Shown one piece after another: positions 47,194-56,582 of a stretch of 64,000 bases of DNA. The translations under genes and the position numbers were made by a program. The stretch comes from a bacterium (lineage in GTDB: Bacteria; Actinomycetota; Acidimicrobiia; Spongiisociales; Spongiisociaceae), in NCBI GenBank assembly GCA_026710435.1, contig JAPOQZ010000166.1:1-64000 (forward strand), given 5' to 3'. The notes beneath the pieces are model-generated. The model ran no database searches. It saw only the letters and a list, made by a program, of their open reading frames with translations, and was not told where the DNA came from. Each line of letters begins with the position of its first letter. The stretch's first letter is position 1.

Positions 47194-48266
47194 CCGGATC
47201 CCCCCACCAGGCCGTCCACTCCCCCGACATTGAGGAAATCACGGTAGAAGAACCCGAGACCGAGCGCGACGCCGATCGCAGCCAGTATCCAGAACCGTGT
47301 GATGATCGTGGTCTCGGGCCACTCCTTCATCTCGAAGTGATGATGGATGGGCGCCATCCGGAACACCCTCCGACCCCCGAACCATCTGAACCCGGCGACT
47401 TGGATGATCACCGATAGCGTCTCGATGACGTAAAGGCCCCCGATGATCGCCAGCAACAGATGGGTATTGGTCAGTAACGCGAGGGCGGCCATCCCTCCGC
47501 CCAGCGCCTGGGAACCGACATCGCCCATGATGATCCGAGCCGGAGCCGCGTTCCACCATAGGAAACCGAGCGAGGCGCCAAGCATCGCAGACGCCACCGC
47601 GGCGAGACCGAGACCTCCCTCGACACCGTAGATGGCCGGGTGCCGGAACATCCAGAACGCGATGATCATGTAGGCCCCTGCTACCAGCGCGGCAGACCCG
47701 GAGGCAAGGCCGTCGAGCCCATCGGTGAAGTTCACCGCGTTCGCGAATCCCGTGAGCATAAGGAGCACCCACACCGCGAAGAGGCCGGCGCCGAGATCCA
47801 GCGGAGTCGGTCGGACGAAACCGATCGCAGTCGAAGCACCCGAAGCCACCGCACCCCATGCGAAGAACCCCGCGACAGCCAGTTGACCCACGAACTTGGC
47901 CGCAATACCCAGACCCTGGTTGCGGAACCGGGATATCTTCTGGTAGTCGTCGATGAACCCGACGATCCCCATCCCGACGACCGCCCCTATTACCAGCAGC
48001 CCGGCTGTCTCGATCTCGGTCGACGTCCAGACCAAGCTGCTGCCCTCGAGCCGGACACGAACGTGGGAAACGAAATACCCGGCGAGCACGGCCAGGATTA
48101 TCGCGATCCCTCCCATTGTGGGGGTGCCCCGCTTGTGCATGTGGCCTTCCAGCTCTTCCTGGATGAATTGGCCGACATTCCAAGCGCGGAACAGGCGGAT
48201 CGCGTAGGCAGTACCGAGTATCGCCACCCCGAAGGCAACAGTCGCCGCGGTGAGCATGGAAATCAT
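47190..48266 (-). CDS. mraY: phospho-N-acetylmuramoyl-pentapeptide transferase
   Basis: HMHKRGTPTMGGIAIILA, NAVNFTDGLDGLASGSAAL, WNAAPARIIMGDVGSQALGG, MAPIHHHFEMKEWPETTIITRFWI. Confidence 0.96.
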   Translation of the reverse strand: MISMLTAATVAFGVAILGTAYAIRLFRAWNVGQFIQEELEGHMHKRGTPTMGGIAIILAVLAGYFVSHVRVRLEGSSLVWTSTEIETAGLLVIGAVVGMGIVGFIDDYQKISRFRNQGLGIAAKFVGQLAVAGFFAWGAVASGASTAIGFVRPTPLDLGAGLFAVWVLLMLTGFANAVNFTDGLDGLASGSAALVAGAYMIIAFWMFRHPAIYGVEGGLGLAAVASAMLGASLGFLWWNAAPARIIMGDVGSQALGGGMAALALLTNTHLLLAIIGGLYVIETLSVIIQVAGFRWFGGRRVFRMAPIHHHFEMKEWPETTIITRFWILAAIGVALGLGFFYRDFLNVGGVDGLVGGSG

Positions 48267-49762
48267 GACCGTGCCTCCATCATCGTCCGGCTGCACGACT
48301 CCGACCGCGCCCATCGTTCCCGAAGGTACGTAGCCGCCACCGCCCGGTCGTCAAAGGGAATTACGTCGGTACCCAGGTCTTGGTGCTGCTCGTGACCCTT
48401 CCCGAGGATCAGTACCGTGTCGCCGGGCTCGGCCCGCTCCAGAGCCAACAAGATGGCCCTGCTCCTATCCACCTCCCGCACCACTTCGGCCCTGCCGCCA
48501 ACCGTTCCCGCGGCTACCTCGTCCACCAAAGCGGCAGGATCCTCCGAGCGAGGGTTGTCGGACGTAATGACTGCCAGATCAGCCCGTGCAGCGGCAAGGC
48601 CCAGGAGCGGACGCTTCGCAGCATCCCGCCCCCCTGCCGCTCCCACGACAACGATCGTCGATCCGCCGCAACGATCGAGCGCAGTACCCACGACTGTTTC
48701 CACCGCCGCAGGTGTGTGGGCGTAGTCAACCAGGACATCGAACGGTTGCCCGGCATCTACGGGATCAAGGCGTCCGGGTATCCTCCGGACCGCTTGCAGA
48801 CCCTCCACGATGCTGTCCACTTCGATGCCCACCGCCCGAGCGCAGCCAGCCGCCAGGGCAGCATTCCTGAGGTTGTGAAGCCCACCCGGCCTCACCGTGA
48901 CCGCTACCTCGACACCGCCGATCAGCAGGACGGAACTGGAGCTGGACAAGCCCGGCTCCGCATCGATGATGCTCACTTCGCAGTCGCTTCCATAGCCCAC
49001 CCTGATCACCCGGCCGCGGGCCGCTGCCGCGAGCCGCTGTCCTGCTTCGGTTGTCACATCGATCACATGTAGCGAGGCGCGCCCATCGAACAACTTCTGC
49101 TTGGCGGCAAAGTAATCCTCCATATCGCCATGGAAGTCAAGATGGTCTTGCGAGAGATTGGTGAACGCCGCGACTGCGAACGACGTGCCGTCTACCCGGT
49201 TCAACGCCAGCGCATGCGACGACACCTCCGCGGCTACCAGCGACACCCCTCGTAGCACCATGGTTGCGAACATCCTTTGTAGGTCGGAAGCCTCCGGAGT
49301 CGTAAGGGTTAGCGGCTCGTGGTGGCCGGCGATCCCGATTCCGAGTGTGCCCACTCTGGCGAATTGCCGATCGGCCGCGCCGGCAATCGACTCGAGCATC
49401 ACGGTGACCGTGGTCTTCCCGTTAGTTCCTGTTACACCCACGACATCTAGCTGGTGAGTCGGGTCTCCATGCACCAGGGCTGCCGCCGGGCCCAGGGCCC
49501 GCCGCGTATCGGCCACTCTTACCTGGGGGAGGGAACAAGGGATGAAGCGCTCGACCAGGGCCGCGTGGGCCCCCCGCTCAACTGCGCGCCGAATGTAGGC
49601 GTGACCATCAACCTTCCGCCCCCTGATGGCAACGAAGAGAAAGCCCGGCCCAGCCTCCCGGCTGTCATGAGTGACATCGCATACCGTGAGGGCCCCGTCA
49701 CCCCTCAGAGATCCCGTGACCCGACGGGCCACGTCGGAGAGCAGTACGACCTTGTCAGGCAT
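48263..49762 (-). CDS. murE: UDP-MurNAc-tripeptide synthetase (meso-DAP-adding type by DNPR motif)
   Basis: GVTGTNGKTTVTVML, NLSQDHLDFHGDMEDYFAAK, VDYAHTPAAVE, VITSDNPRSEDP. Confidence 0.95.
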   Translation of the reverse strand: MPDKVVLLSDVARRVTGSLRGDGALTVCDVTHDSREAGPGFLFVAIRGRKVDGHAYIRRAVERGAHAALVERFIPCSLPQVRVADTRRALGPAAALVHGDPTHQLDVVGVTGTNGKTTVTVMLESIAGAADRQFARVGTLGIGIAGHHEPLTLTTPEASDLQRMFATMVLRGVSLVAAEVSSHALALNRVDGTSFAVAAFTNLSQDHLDFHGDMEDYFAAKQKLFDGRASLHVIDVTTEAGQRLAAAARGRVIRVGYGSDCEVSIIDAEPGLSSSSSVLLIGGVEVAVTVRPGGLHNLRNAALAAGCARAVGIEVDSIVEGLQAVRRIPGRLDPVDAGQPFDVLVDYAHTPAAVETVVGTALDRCGGSTIVVVGAAGGRDAAKRPLLGLAAARADLAVITSDNPRSEDPAALVDEVAAGTVGGRAEVVREVDRSRAILLALERAEPGDTVLILGKGHEQHQDLGTDVIPFDDRAVAATYLRERWARSESCSRTMMEARS

Positions 49763-51521
49763 CGGGTCCGACTCCCATCTGATGGAGGGATCCCTCCATC
49801 ACCCGCGAGAACAAGGGCGCCGCGACCACCCCGCCTGTACGAGCCGCGACCGGCTCGCCGCTATTGGGAGCGTCGACCACCACGGCCATCACGAGTCGTG
49901 GATGGTCGACCGGAGCCATGCCGACAAAACTGGCGACGTATTCGTCCGAATACCTGCCGAGGTCGAAATCGAACATCCGGGTTGTACCCGTCTTGCCACC
50001 GACCGTGTATCCCGGAACGGCCGCCTTCACACCGGTACCGGAATCGACCACCGACTTGAGCATCAGTCGAACCCGGCGGGCCGTATCCTCGGAGATCACC
50101 CGGGTGGAGGTCGGTGCGGGCTGTCTGGTCACGCCGTCAGTCGTGACGACGCCGCTCACCAACCTCGGCTCCATCCGCAAACCCCCATTGGCGATCGTCG
50201 CATATACCGAAGCCATTTGAAGGGGAGAGACGGAAATCGAATAACCGATTGCCGCTGAGGCCGGACAGGTCGAACAACTGGTGGGGAGGTTTACGGTTCC
50301 CAAGGCCTCCCCCGGAAAGTCGACCCCGGTCGAACTGCCGTATCCGAAGGCGTCCAGGTATTCCCTGAGCCGATCCCTGCCAAGAGCCTGACCGATCTTC
50401 ACCGTGCACACGTTGGAGGAGAGCCGCACACAGTCCCTCACGGTCATGACCTCGGGCGGATGAGCACTGAAATCGGTATAGCAGCCGAATATTGCGTTCT
50501 CGCCGTCCTCTCCTTGGTTTGTGCAAGCCCCGTTGACTATCTCGATGCTGTCGTAGACGAGATACTGCGTGTCCCAGTCCACTACCCCTTCCTCCAGGGC
50601 AGCCGAGATGGTGACCGCCTTCTGGGTAGAGCCCGGTTCGTAGAGGGAACGGACTGCCGCGTTGGTGAGCGTTCCGTTCGCGATGTCCTGCTCGGTTCGG
50701 TCCGACGGATCGAACGACGGAACCACGACCATGGCCAGAATCTCGAATGTGAAGGGGTCCAGCGCGACCACAGTGCATCTCTTGGCGTTCGTCGTCACCA
50801 CAGTCTCGACACACGCCCGATGCGCCATGAACTGGATCTCCCGATCGATCGAGATGACTAGATCGGCACCGGGAACGGCCGGCTCGACCTCGAAACGGCC
50901 GTGAGGAATCACCTGCCCGCCTGCCGCGCGCTCAGCCAGGATGTGGCCTGGAATACCGGTCAGAAGATCGTTGTACTGTGCCTCCAGACCCTCGATTCCT
51001 TGGGAGTCGACATTGACGAAGCCCACCGCGTGAGCTGCCAGAGAACCGGACGGGTAGACGCGCTTGGGCTCGTTGAGGAAGTGGACACCGGGGAGGTTCA
51101 ACGCCTCCACAGCCTCGGCCTCGGCCACTTCTACCTGGCGGGCCAGGAACACGAAGGTCGTATCGGCTAGAAGCTTCTCTCGCAACCTGTCGATATCCAG
51201 GCCGAGCGCATCACTCAGCGCCAATGCGGCCGCAGCGGCATCGACAACCTGGCGGGGGTTGGCATAGATCGACCGAGCCTCGATGCTCACGGCCAACTCC
51301 CGACCCTGGCGGTCGTAGATGGTCCCACGTGCGGCGCCGGTTTCCTCAACCCGGATTCTCTGTCTCTCCGCGGCCGCGGTGTACTCCCGGTAGTCCACCA
51401 CCTGTATCTGAAAGAGTTGGTAGGCAATCGTCAACCAGGCGCCGATGAAGAGCAGGGCGATGCTGAGGAGGCGGACATCCGCAGAACGCCGGACCGGCCG
51501 CTTCGTTCCTCTGCTCTGCAC
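49755..51521 (-). CDS. ftsI: class B penicillin-binding protein / FtsI
   Basis: RGTIYDRQGRELAVSI, YEPGSTQKA (SxxK), LSSNVC (SxN), GGKTGTT (KTG). Confidence 0.94.
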   Translation of the reverse strand: MQSRGTKRPVRRSADVRLLSIALLFIGAWLTIAYQLFQIQVVDYREYTAAAERQRIRVEETGAARGTIYDRQGRELAVSIEARSIYANPRQVVDAAAAALALSDALGLDIDRLREKLLADTTFVFLARQVEVAEAEAVEALNLPGVHFLNEPKRVYPSGSLAAHAVGFVNVDSQGIEGLEAQYNDLLTGIPGHILAERAAGGQVIPHGRFEVEPAVPGADLVISIDREIQFMAHRACVETVVTTNAKRCTVVALDPFTFEILAMVVVPSFDPSDRTEQDIANGTLTNAAVRSLYEPGSTQKAVTISAALEEGVVDWDTQYLVYDSIEIVNGACTNQGEDGENAIFGCYTDFSAHPPEVMTVRDCVRLSSNVCTVKIGQALGRDRLREYLDAFGYGSSTGVDFPGEALGTVNLPTSCSTCPASAAIGYSISVSPLQMASVYATIANGGLRMEPRLVSGVVTTDGVTRQPAPTSTRVISEDTARRVRLMLKSVVDSGTGVKAAVPGYTVGGKTGTTRMFDFDLGRYSDEYVASFVGMAPVDHPRLVMAVVVDAPNSGEPVAARTGGVVAAPLFSRVMEGSLHQMGVGPDA

Positions 51522-51524
51522 GAC

Positions 51525-51926
51525 CTATCCCTCCGGATCCAACTCGGGTGTACGAGGTGGGACCACCTCCACAAGGCCGCTGCCGGAATCGCTGGTGATG
51601 GGTACCACATCATCGGGGAGAACCATTCCCAGCATCTGCTCGGCGATCGGAACGATCTCACCAGGGGACTCGAGACGGATCTTCTCGAGGTGTAGTTGGT
51701 TCTGGCGCGATTCTTCGATCTCGATCCGCTCCTCGAGGTGCCTTATCCGATAGGAGGACTCGTCAACCGCCGTACGCAGGTAGATGAGTGCGAGAAACGC
51801 CGCGACGGCGCCGAGGGTGTACAGAGCCCATACCAGGGCACGACGAGGCCGGAAGCGATCATGTCCGGAGATCACCCGAAGCTGGGCAGGACCCCTGCCC
51901 GGATCTCGAAGCGGGCGAACCGTCAT
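51525..51926 (-). CDS. FtsL/DivIC-like septum protein
   Basis: Position between rsmH and ftsI; one TM plus coiled coil IRHLEERIEIEESRQNQLHLEKIRLESPGEIVPIAEQMLGMV. Confidence 0.8.
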   Translation of the reverse strand: MTVRPLRDPGRGPAQLRVISGHDRFRPRRALVWALYTLGAVAAFLALIYLRTAVDESSYRIRHLEERIEIEESRQNQLHLEKIRLESPGEIVPIAEQMLGMVLPDDVVPITSDSGSGLVEVVPPRTPELDPEG

Positions 51927-52861
51927 GCCGCCTTCTCCATTGCGCGTAGGCGCGCGCTGCGTGATCGCGGGTTGCCGGCCACTTCGTCGGGCCGCGGACG
52001 CATCGGTCGCCGGGTCAAGACCACGAGTTCCACCGGAGGCGGGACCGGCAGGGTAGGGCCGGGGGACCGGCCCTCACCATGGCGGAACCGATGCTTGACC
52101 AGCCGGTCCTCAAGAGAGTGGTATGAGATCACCACGCATCGGCCACCCGGCCGCAGCAACCGTATCCCTTGATCCAACCCCGACGACAGGGCTTCCATCT
52201 CACCGTTCACCGCCATCCTCAGAGCCTGAAAGGTCCGGCGCGCAGGATGGCCCCCCGATCGTCGGGTCGCCGCAGGAATCGCCTCCTTGACTACTCGGGA
52301 CAAGTGGCCGGTGGAGGTAATCGGACGGGCCCGTTCTATCGCCTTCGACACACGGTGAGCGAACCGTTCCTCACCGAGAGTGCGGATGACCCGTGCGAGG
52401 TCGGAGACACCTGCCCGGTTGACCAGCTCGGACGCAGCGGCTGACGCGTCCGGTCCCATACGCATGTCGAGCGGACCATCGTTACGGTAAGAGAAGCCCC
52501 GTAGGGGCTCATCCAACTGGTGGCTGGATACACCAAGGTCGAACAGCACACCCGAGATCTCGCCGATTCCTCGCATCCTCAGGATCGCCTCCAGGTCGGT
52601 GAAGTTGCCGACTGCTAGATCAAGCCTGGCGTGACCGGCAGCCCTACTGATTGCGTCCGGATCCCGATCGATGCCCACGACTCGTACGTCGCCGGGTAAC
52701 GTTTCCAGTAGAGCAGTAGAATGACCGCCGCCTCCATAGGTCGCGTCAACCAGAACCCCGCCTGCGATGCAACGAAACAGGTCGACCACCTCCTCCAGCA
52801 TCACAGGCATGTGAAAGGGCCGCCGATTCGCGGTATATTCAGCACCCGTAACCTGACTCAT
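51923..52861 (-). CDS. rsmH: 16S rRNA (cytosine(1402)-N4)-methyltransferase; alternative upstream ATG at 52921
   Basis: HMPVMLEEVVDLF, VDATYGGGGHSTALLE, GVLFDLGVSSHQLDEPLRGFSYRNDGPLDMRM. Confidence 0.95.
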   Translation of the reverse strand: MSQVTGAEYTANRRPFHMPVMLEEVVDLFRCIAGGVLVDATYGGGGHSTALLETLPGDVRVVGIDRDPDAISRAAGHARLDLAVGNFTDLEAILRMRGIGEISGVLFDLGVSSHQLDEPLRGFSYRNDGPLDMRMGPDASAAASELVNRAGVSDLARVIRTLGEERFAHRVSKAIERARPITSTGHLSRVVKEAIPAATRRSGGHPARRTFQALRMAVNGEMEALSSGLDQGIRLLRPGGRCVVISYHSLEDRLVKHRFRHGEGRSPGPTLPVPPPVELVVLTRRPMRPRPDEVAGNPRSRSARLRAMEKAA

Positions 52862-52947
52862 TGCCAGCCCCCCGGTTGTTGTTCCACCAAGTAGAAAGCG
52901 GGCGGAGTAGGGGCAATCCATTTGGTCTCCGGGGGGCTGGCAATGAG
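52857..52947 (-). promoter_or_regulatory. 19-bp perfect inverted repeat enclosing 53 bp at the rsmH 5' end
   Basis: 52857-52875 CTCATTGCCAGCCCCCCGG and 52929-52947 CCGGGGGGCTGGCAATGAG; one arm contains G-rich RBS and ATG of rsmH. Confidence 0.7.
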
Positions 52948-52980
52948 CAGGTCATTGACAACGTTTACTTCTATGTCCTG

Positions 52981-53412
52981 TCAGATGCCGAAATCAGAGA
53001 ATGCCTCCTCGATGTTCGAGTAGTAGTTGTCGGCCTCCGCGTCGTACTGGTCCCAAGCCGATGAGTCCCAGATCTCGGCGCGTTCTTCTACACCTATGAC
53101 CGCGACCTCCCGGTCGAGACCTGCGTAGTCCCGTAGGCGCACCGGGACCTGAATCCGGCCCGCTGCGTCGAGTTCCTGGTCGATCGCTCCGGCAAAGAAG
53201 GCTCTCGTGAGTCGACGGGCCCTCGCATCGGTGCGCGGAAGCTGCCGGTATTTCTCGGCCTCTTCTTCCCACCGGTCCATCGGAAATACGTAGAGACACC
53301 GTTCCTGGCCCTTGGTGACGACGCATCCGCGTGACAGCCTCTCCCGGAAACGAGCCGGGAGAACCAGCCGTCCTTTCTTGTCCACCGTATGGCGGTATTG
53401 CCCGAGAAACAC
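52981..53412 (-). CDS. mraZ: division/cell wall cluster transcriptional repressor MraZ
   Basis: MFLGQYRHTVDKKGRLVLPARFRERL; tandem AbrB-like halves; upstream of rsmH. Confidence 0.96.
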   Translation of the reverse strand: MFLGQYRHTVDKKGRLVLPARFRERLSRGCVVTKGQERCLYVFPMDRWEEEAEKYRQLPRTDARARRLTRAFFAGAIDQELDAAGRIQVPVRLRDYAGLDREVAVIGVEERAEIWDSSAWDQYDAEADNYYSNIEEAFSDFGI

Positions 53413-53470
53413 CGGAACTCTCTACTTCCAAGTACCGAAACCAGCGCAGCATCAGATGTTGATCCTATGA

Positions 53471-53495
53471 CCCACTTTAGCCCACTTCATTCCAT
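53471..53495 (-). promoter_or_regulatory. putative MraZ operator (TGG-type pentamers spaced 10 bp)
   Basis: Minus strand ATGGAATGAAGTGGGCTAAAGTGGG then TCA: TGGAA-N5-TGGGC-N5-TGGGT, ~60 bp upstream of mraZ. Confidence 0.65.
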
Positions 53496-53804
53496 TTCGT
53501 GACACTATAGTAGCTCATCCCTACCCCGGGGTCGGATCAAGGCACCGGTCTCCCTTCGATGATTCTCGTATCGAAAGTGGTTGTTCACACCTACCGATAG
53601 CAGTAGAACACGATTGACTATCACAAACAAGTAGGCCCTCGAGGCTGAACCCGATGCCTTCGATGGCCAGGAATCAGGTGGAAGACGATTCCCAGTCGGC
53701 ATCGCTATAGTGGGAAATCGGAACGGGACACCGCCGGTGCGGCGGACGGGAAGGTCAACCTTGCCGGGCTCCATGCCCATTCCGACCGGCATGGGAGAGC
53801 CAAG

Positions 53805-54242
53805 GTGCATCCGAAGATCGATGAGCAAGTCGAATCGCGACTAGCCGAGTCGGATATCCGGTACACGAGAGGAAGACGGCAGGTGGTCGAAGCCCTCGCG
53901 AAAGCCGAAGGACCGAGATCAGCGTCCGACTTGCACAGCGACCTCGACCGGGATCTCCCGCTCTCTTCGCTGTACCGGTCCCTCTCGGTATTGACCGAAG
54001 CGGACGTACTGGCACCGCATCACGGGAATGGCCGGATAGTACGTTACGAACTGGCTGAGTGGCTGGTTGGGCACCATCACCACACAAGATGCGAGATCTG
54101 CGGCTCGATCGATGACATCGAACTGTCGAAGGAGTCCGAGACTGCGCTTGTAGAGATGGTGTCGTCCGCCACGGTTGCTCGGCACTTCGTAGCCACCGGG
54201 CACTCACTGGAGATCGTCGGTCGCTGTAGGCCCTGTTCGTAA
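53805..54242 (+). CDS. Fur family transcriptional regulator
   Basis: YTRGRRQVVEALAKAEGPRSASDL, SSLYRSLSVLTEADVL, HHHHTRCEICGSIDDIEL. Confidence 0.88.
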   Translation: MHPKIDEQVESRLAESDIRYTRGRRQVVEALAKAEGPRSASDLHSDLDRDLPLSSLYRSLSVLTEADVLAPHHGNGRIVRYELAEWLVGHHHHTRCEICGSIDDIELSKESETALVEMVSSATVARHFVATGHSLEIVGRCRPCS

Positions 54243-54704
54243 TCTTCGGGGAACTCCACCGGCCCACACGAACCCCTTATGAAGACCTCGGGCGAGAGGC
54301 GATAGTCGGAGTCCTGGGCCCCTGACCTGTAACCGGGTCGTTTCGATATCCCATCCTGGACCTGAATGGGTGAGCGGATAGGCGGGCACGACCTCCGCCA
54401 CCTGCAGACCGGACGCCGTTCGAACGCAGGAACCGCCGGTCGCATGCAGGGCGCCGCAAACCGTCGCAGCCACCCCCAAACCCAGGCGAGCATCGCTCGC
54501 TGAACCGACGGGCCGACGCACCTTGCAGTATTGCGGTTGAGACGGCCTGCACAGGGCGGTCGTCAGGACCTATGAAGGATCAGCTCGCTGACATGTGTAG
54601 ACAATCGTTATACAACGCCCAAGACGTATCAATCACCATCGAGGGCAAGAAGACCTTCGGTCGAGCCGAGCTTGGTATCGTACTGATGTCGAAGCTGGAG
54701 AGGC

Positions 54705-55211
54705 GTGGCCGACAGAGCACTGGTTCTCAACGCAACGTACGAGCCGTTGTCGATCGTGACTGCCCGGCGGGCCGTTGTCCTTGTGCTGCGGGCTAAAGCA
54801 GACATCGTCGCAGTGGCCGACCACAACTGGCATAGCGCCGAACGTACCTTCGAGGTGCCATCGGTGATTCGGCTGCGTAACTACGTCAAGGTGCCCTACC
54901 ACCGGCGGGTACCGCTCACCCGGACCGCGGTATTCGCACGCGACAGCCACCGGTGCCAGTACTGCCGAGCCCCGGCCGAGAGTCTGGACCATGTCGTCCC
55001 GAAGGCCCGCGGAGGGCAACACACTTGGGAGAACGTGGTGGCTTGTTGCCGCCGATGCAATGTCCGGAAGGGAAGCCGGCTGCCGGACCAGGCTGGCTTG
55101 AAGCTCACCAGGACTCCTGTCACACCCACCTACCAGGGTTGGTTGTACGCGGCGCTGGGAAAGTCGCGCGACCCGCGATGGGTCCCCTACCTACTGGCAG
55201 AACCGGCTTGA
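54705..55211 (+). CDS. HNH endonuclease family protein
   Basis: CQYCRAPAESLDHVVPKARGGQHTWENVVACCRRCNVRKG. Confidence 0.92.
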   Translation: MADRALVLNATYEPLSIVTARRAVVLVLRAKADIVAVADHNWHSAERTFEVPSVIRLRNYVKVPYHRRVPLTRTAVFARDSHRCQYCRAPAESLDHVVPKARGGQHTWENVVACCRRCNVRKGSRLPDQAGLKLTRTPVTPTYQGWLYAALGKSRDPRWVPYLLAEPA

Positions 55212-55252
55212 CGGTCTGTGGCCACTTGCCGGTTACGAGTGGCAGGACGCTG

Positions 55253-55303
55253 CTGCGGTTGATGCGGTGGGTGTGCCTGGAACATGAGGAGTCAGGGCTA
55301 GCC
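55253..55303 (+). repeat. partial copy of the 1034/33272 dispersed repeat
   Basis: GCGGTTGATGCGGTGGGTGTGCCTGGAACATGAGGAGTCAGGGCTAGCC. Confidence 0.55.
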
Positions 55304-55346
55304 GCTACCCTTCACGTCACCTGTCCGCAACACGGGAGTTTCGAAT

Positions 55347-55919
55347 ATGGCTGTTGAGAAGTCCACAATGCTTGCGCTGGGGACTTCCGCCCCTGACTTC
55401 GACTTGATCGATACGGTGACGGGCAAGAACGTCCGCCTCGGCGACATGGCGAGCCGCAAGGCACTGGTCATCATCTTCCTCTGTAATCACTGCCCCTTCG
55501 TGGTGCATATCCAGGAGGGCTTGGTCGCCTTCGCAAATGACTACGCGGAGTCGGATACCTCCATCGTGAGCATAAGTTCCAACGATGCAGTCACCTATCC
55601 CGACGATGCTCCCGAACGTCTGGCCGCAGTGGCCCGTGACCGCGGATACAGATTCCCGGTGCTCTACGACGAGACCCAAGAAGTCGCCAAAGCCTACACC
55701 GCGGCATGCACTCCGGACTTCTTCCTGTTCGGACCGGACCGCAAGCTCGCGTATCGCGGACGGTTCGATGATTCGCGGCCCGGATCGGGAGTGCCGGTCA
55801 CGGGCACGGATCTGCGGGCTGCCCTGGATGCGGTACTCGAGGACCGACCCGTGCATCTCGAACAGTATCCCTCGATGGGCTGCTCTATCAAGTGGGAGCC
55901 CGGCAACGAACCCTATTGA
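55347..55919 (+). CDS. thioredoxin-fold/AhpC-TSA family protein
   Basis: LGTSAPDFDLIDTVTGKNVRLGDM, VIIFLCNHCPFVVHI. Confidence 0.9.
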   Translation: MAVEKSTMLALGTSAPDFDLIDTVTGKNVRLGDMASRKALVIIFLCNHCPFVVHIQEGLVAFANDYAESDTSIVSISSNDAVTYPDDAPERLAAVARDRGYRFPVLYDETQEVAKAYTAACTPDFFLFGPDRKLAYRGRFDDSRPGSGVPVTGTDLRAALDAVLEDRPVHLEQYPSMGCSIKWEPGNEPY

Positions 55920-56035
55920 TCGCGGTGGCCCACGGCCGCTCGCATCCGGTTGACAAGTCCAAGAAGTGGGGTTTGGGGGTCGTTTTCCTGCGAGTATCGC
56001 TCCGTCACCCCGCCTTGGCGGGGGAGGCGGTCCGT

Positions 56036-56212
56036 ATGGCCCTGGCAACTGCTGCTCCCAAGTGGTTTCTCAGGTTCCCGTTCCTTCCTAGCCCCGAGCC
56101 GCGCTACCGGGACTGGCGCTTGCAGACCGCCTACAAGAACCCCGACGGCCAACCTTCACCGAGAGAGATCGAGGAGTTCCTGCGCTGGCGGCGCGGGCTG
56201 CGACGGATCTAG
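56036..56212 (+). CDS. small hypothetical protein
   Basis: ATG at 56036 after GGGGGAGG; MALATAAPKWFLRFPFLPSPEPRYRDWRLQTAYKNPDGQPSPREIEEFLRWRR. Confidence 0.55.
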   Translation: MALATAAPKWFLRFPFLPSPEPRYRDWRLQTAYKNPDGQPSPREIEEFLRWRRGLRRI

Positions 56213-56582
56213 CCCCGACGCTCTATACGCGGGGTTGTCCGAGCGAACGCGCAGCTGCCGGCAGACTCCTGACCCGGGAGGACGGCGGACTCGACTGGCC
56301 CGTCAACTCGAGCGCGACCCTCATCGGTAGGTTGAACTCGAGAGAAGCTGCAGACACAGGCTGTGACGTGGCCCTTCATGGGTGCGTGTATCCGCAAGAA
56401 AAGAAGAGTCAGGTCTCGTCGCCTTGGAAGCTCCAGCCAAGAAATGTCGCGGATAGCTGCTCACCTCGAGAACCAGTGACTGCGACGGACAAGTTTGTGG
56501 CTGCGAGCGGCGGCTCTCTACGTTGGGGCGGCCTACGGTCTTGCAGATGATGGCGGCCGTGTCCCGCCTATCCGCGCATCCT

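Noticed and set aside
56375-56415. Possible degenerate repeat copy (GGGTGCGTGTATCCGCAAGAAAAGAAGAGTCAGGTCTCG)
   Set aside because: Similarity to the 1034 repeat is too weak to separate from chance by eye.
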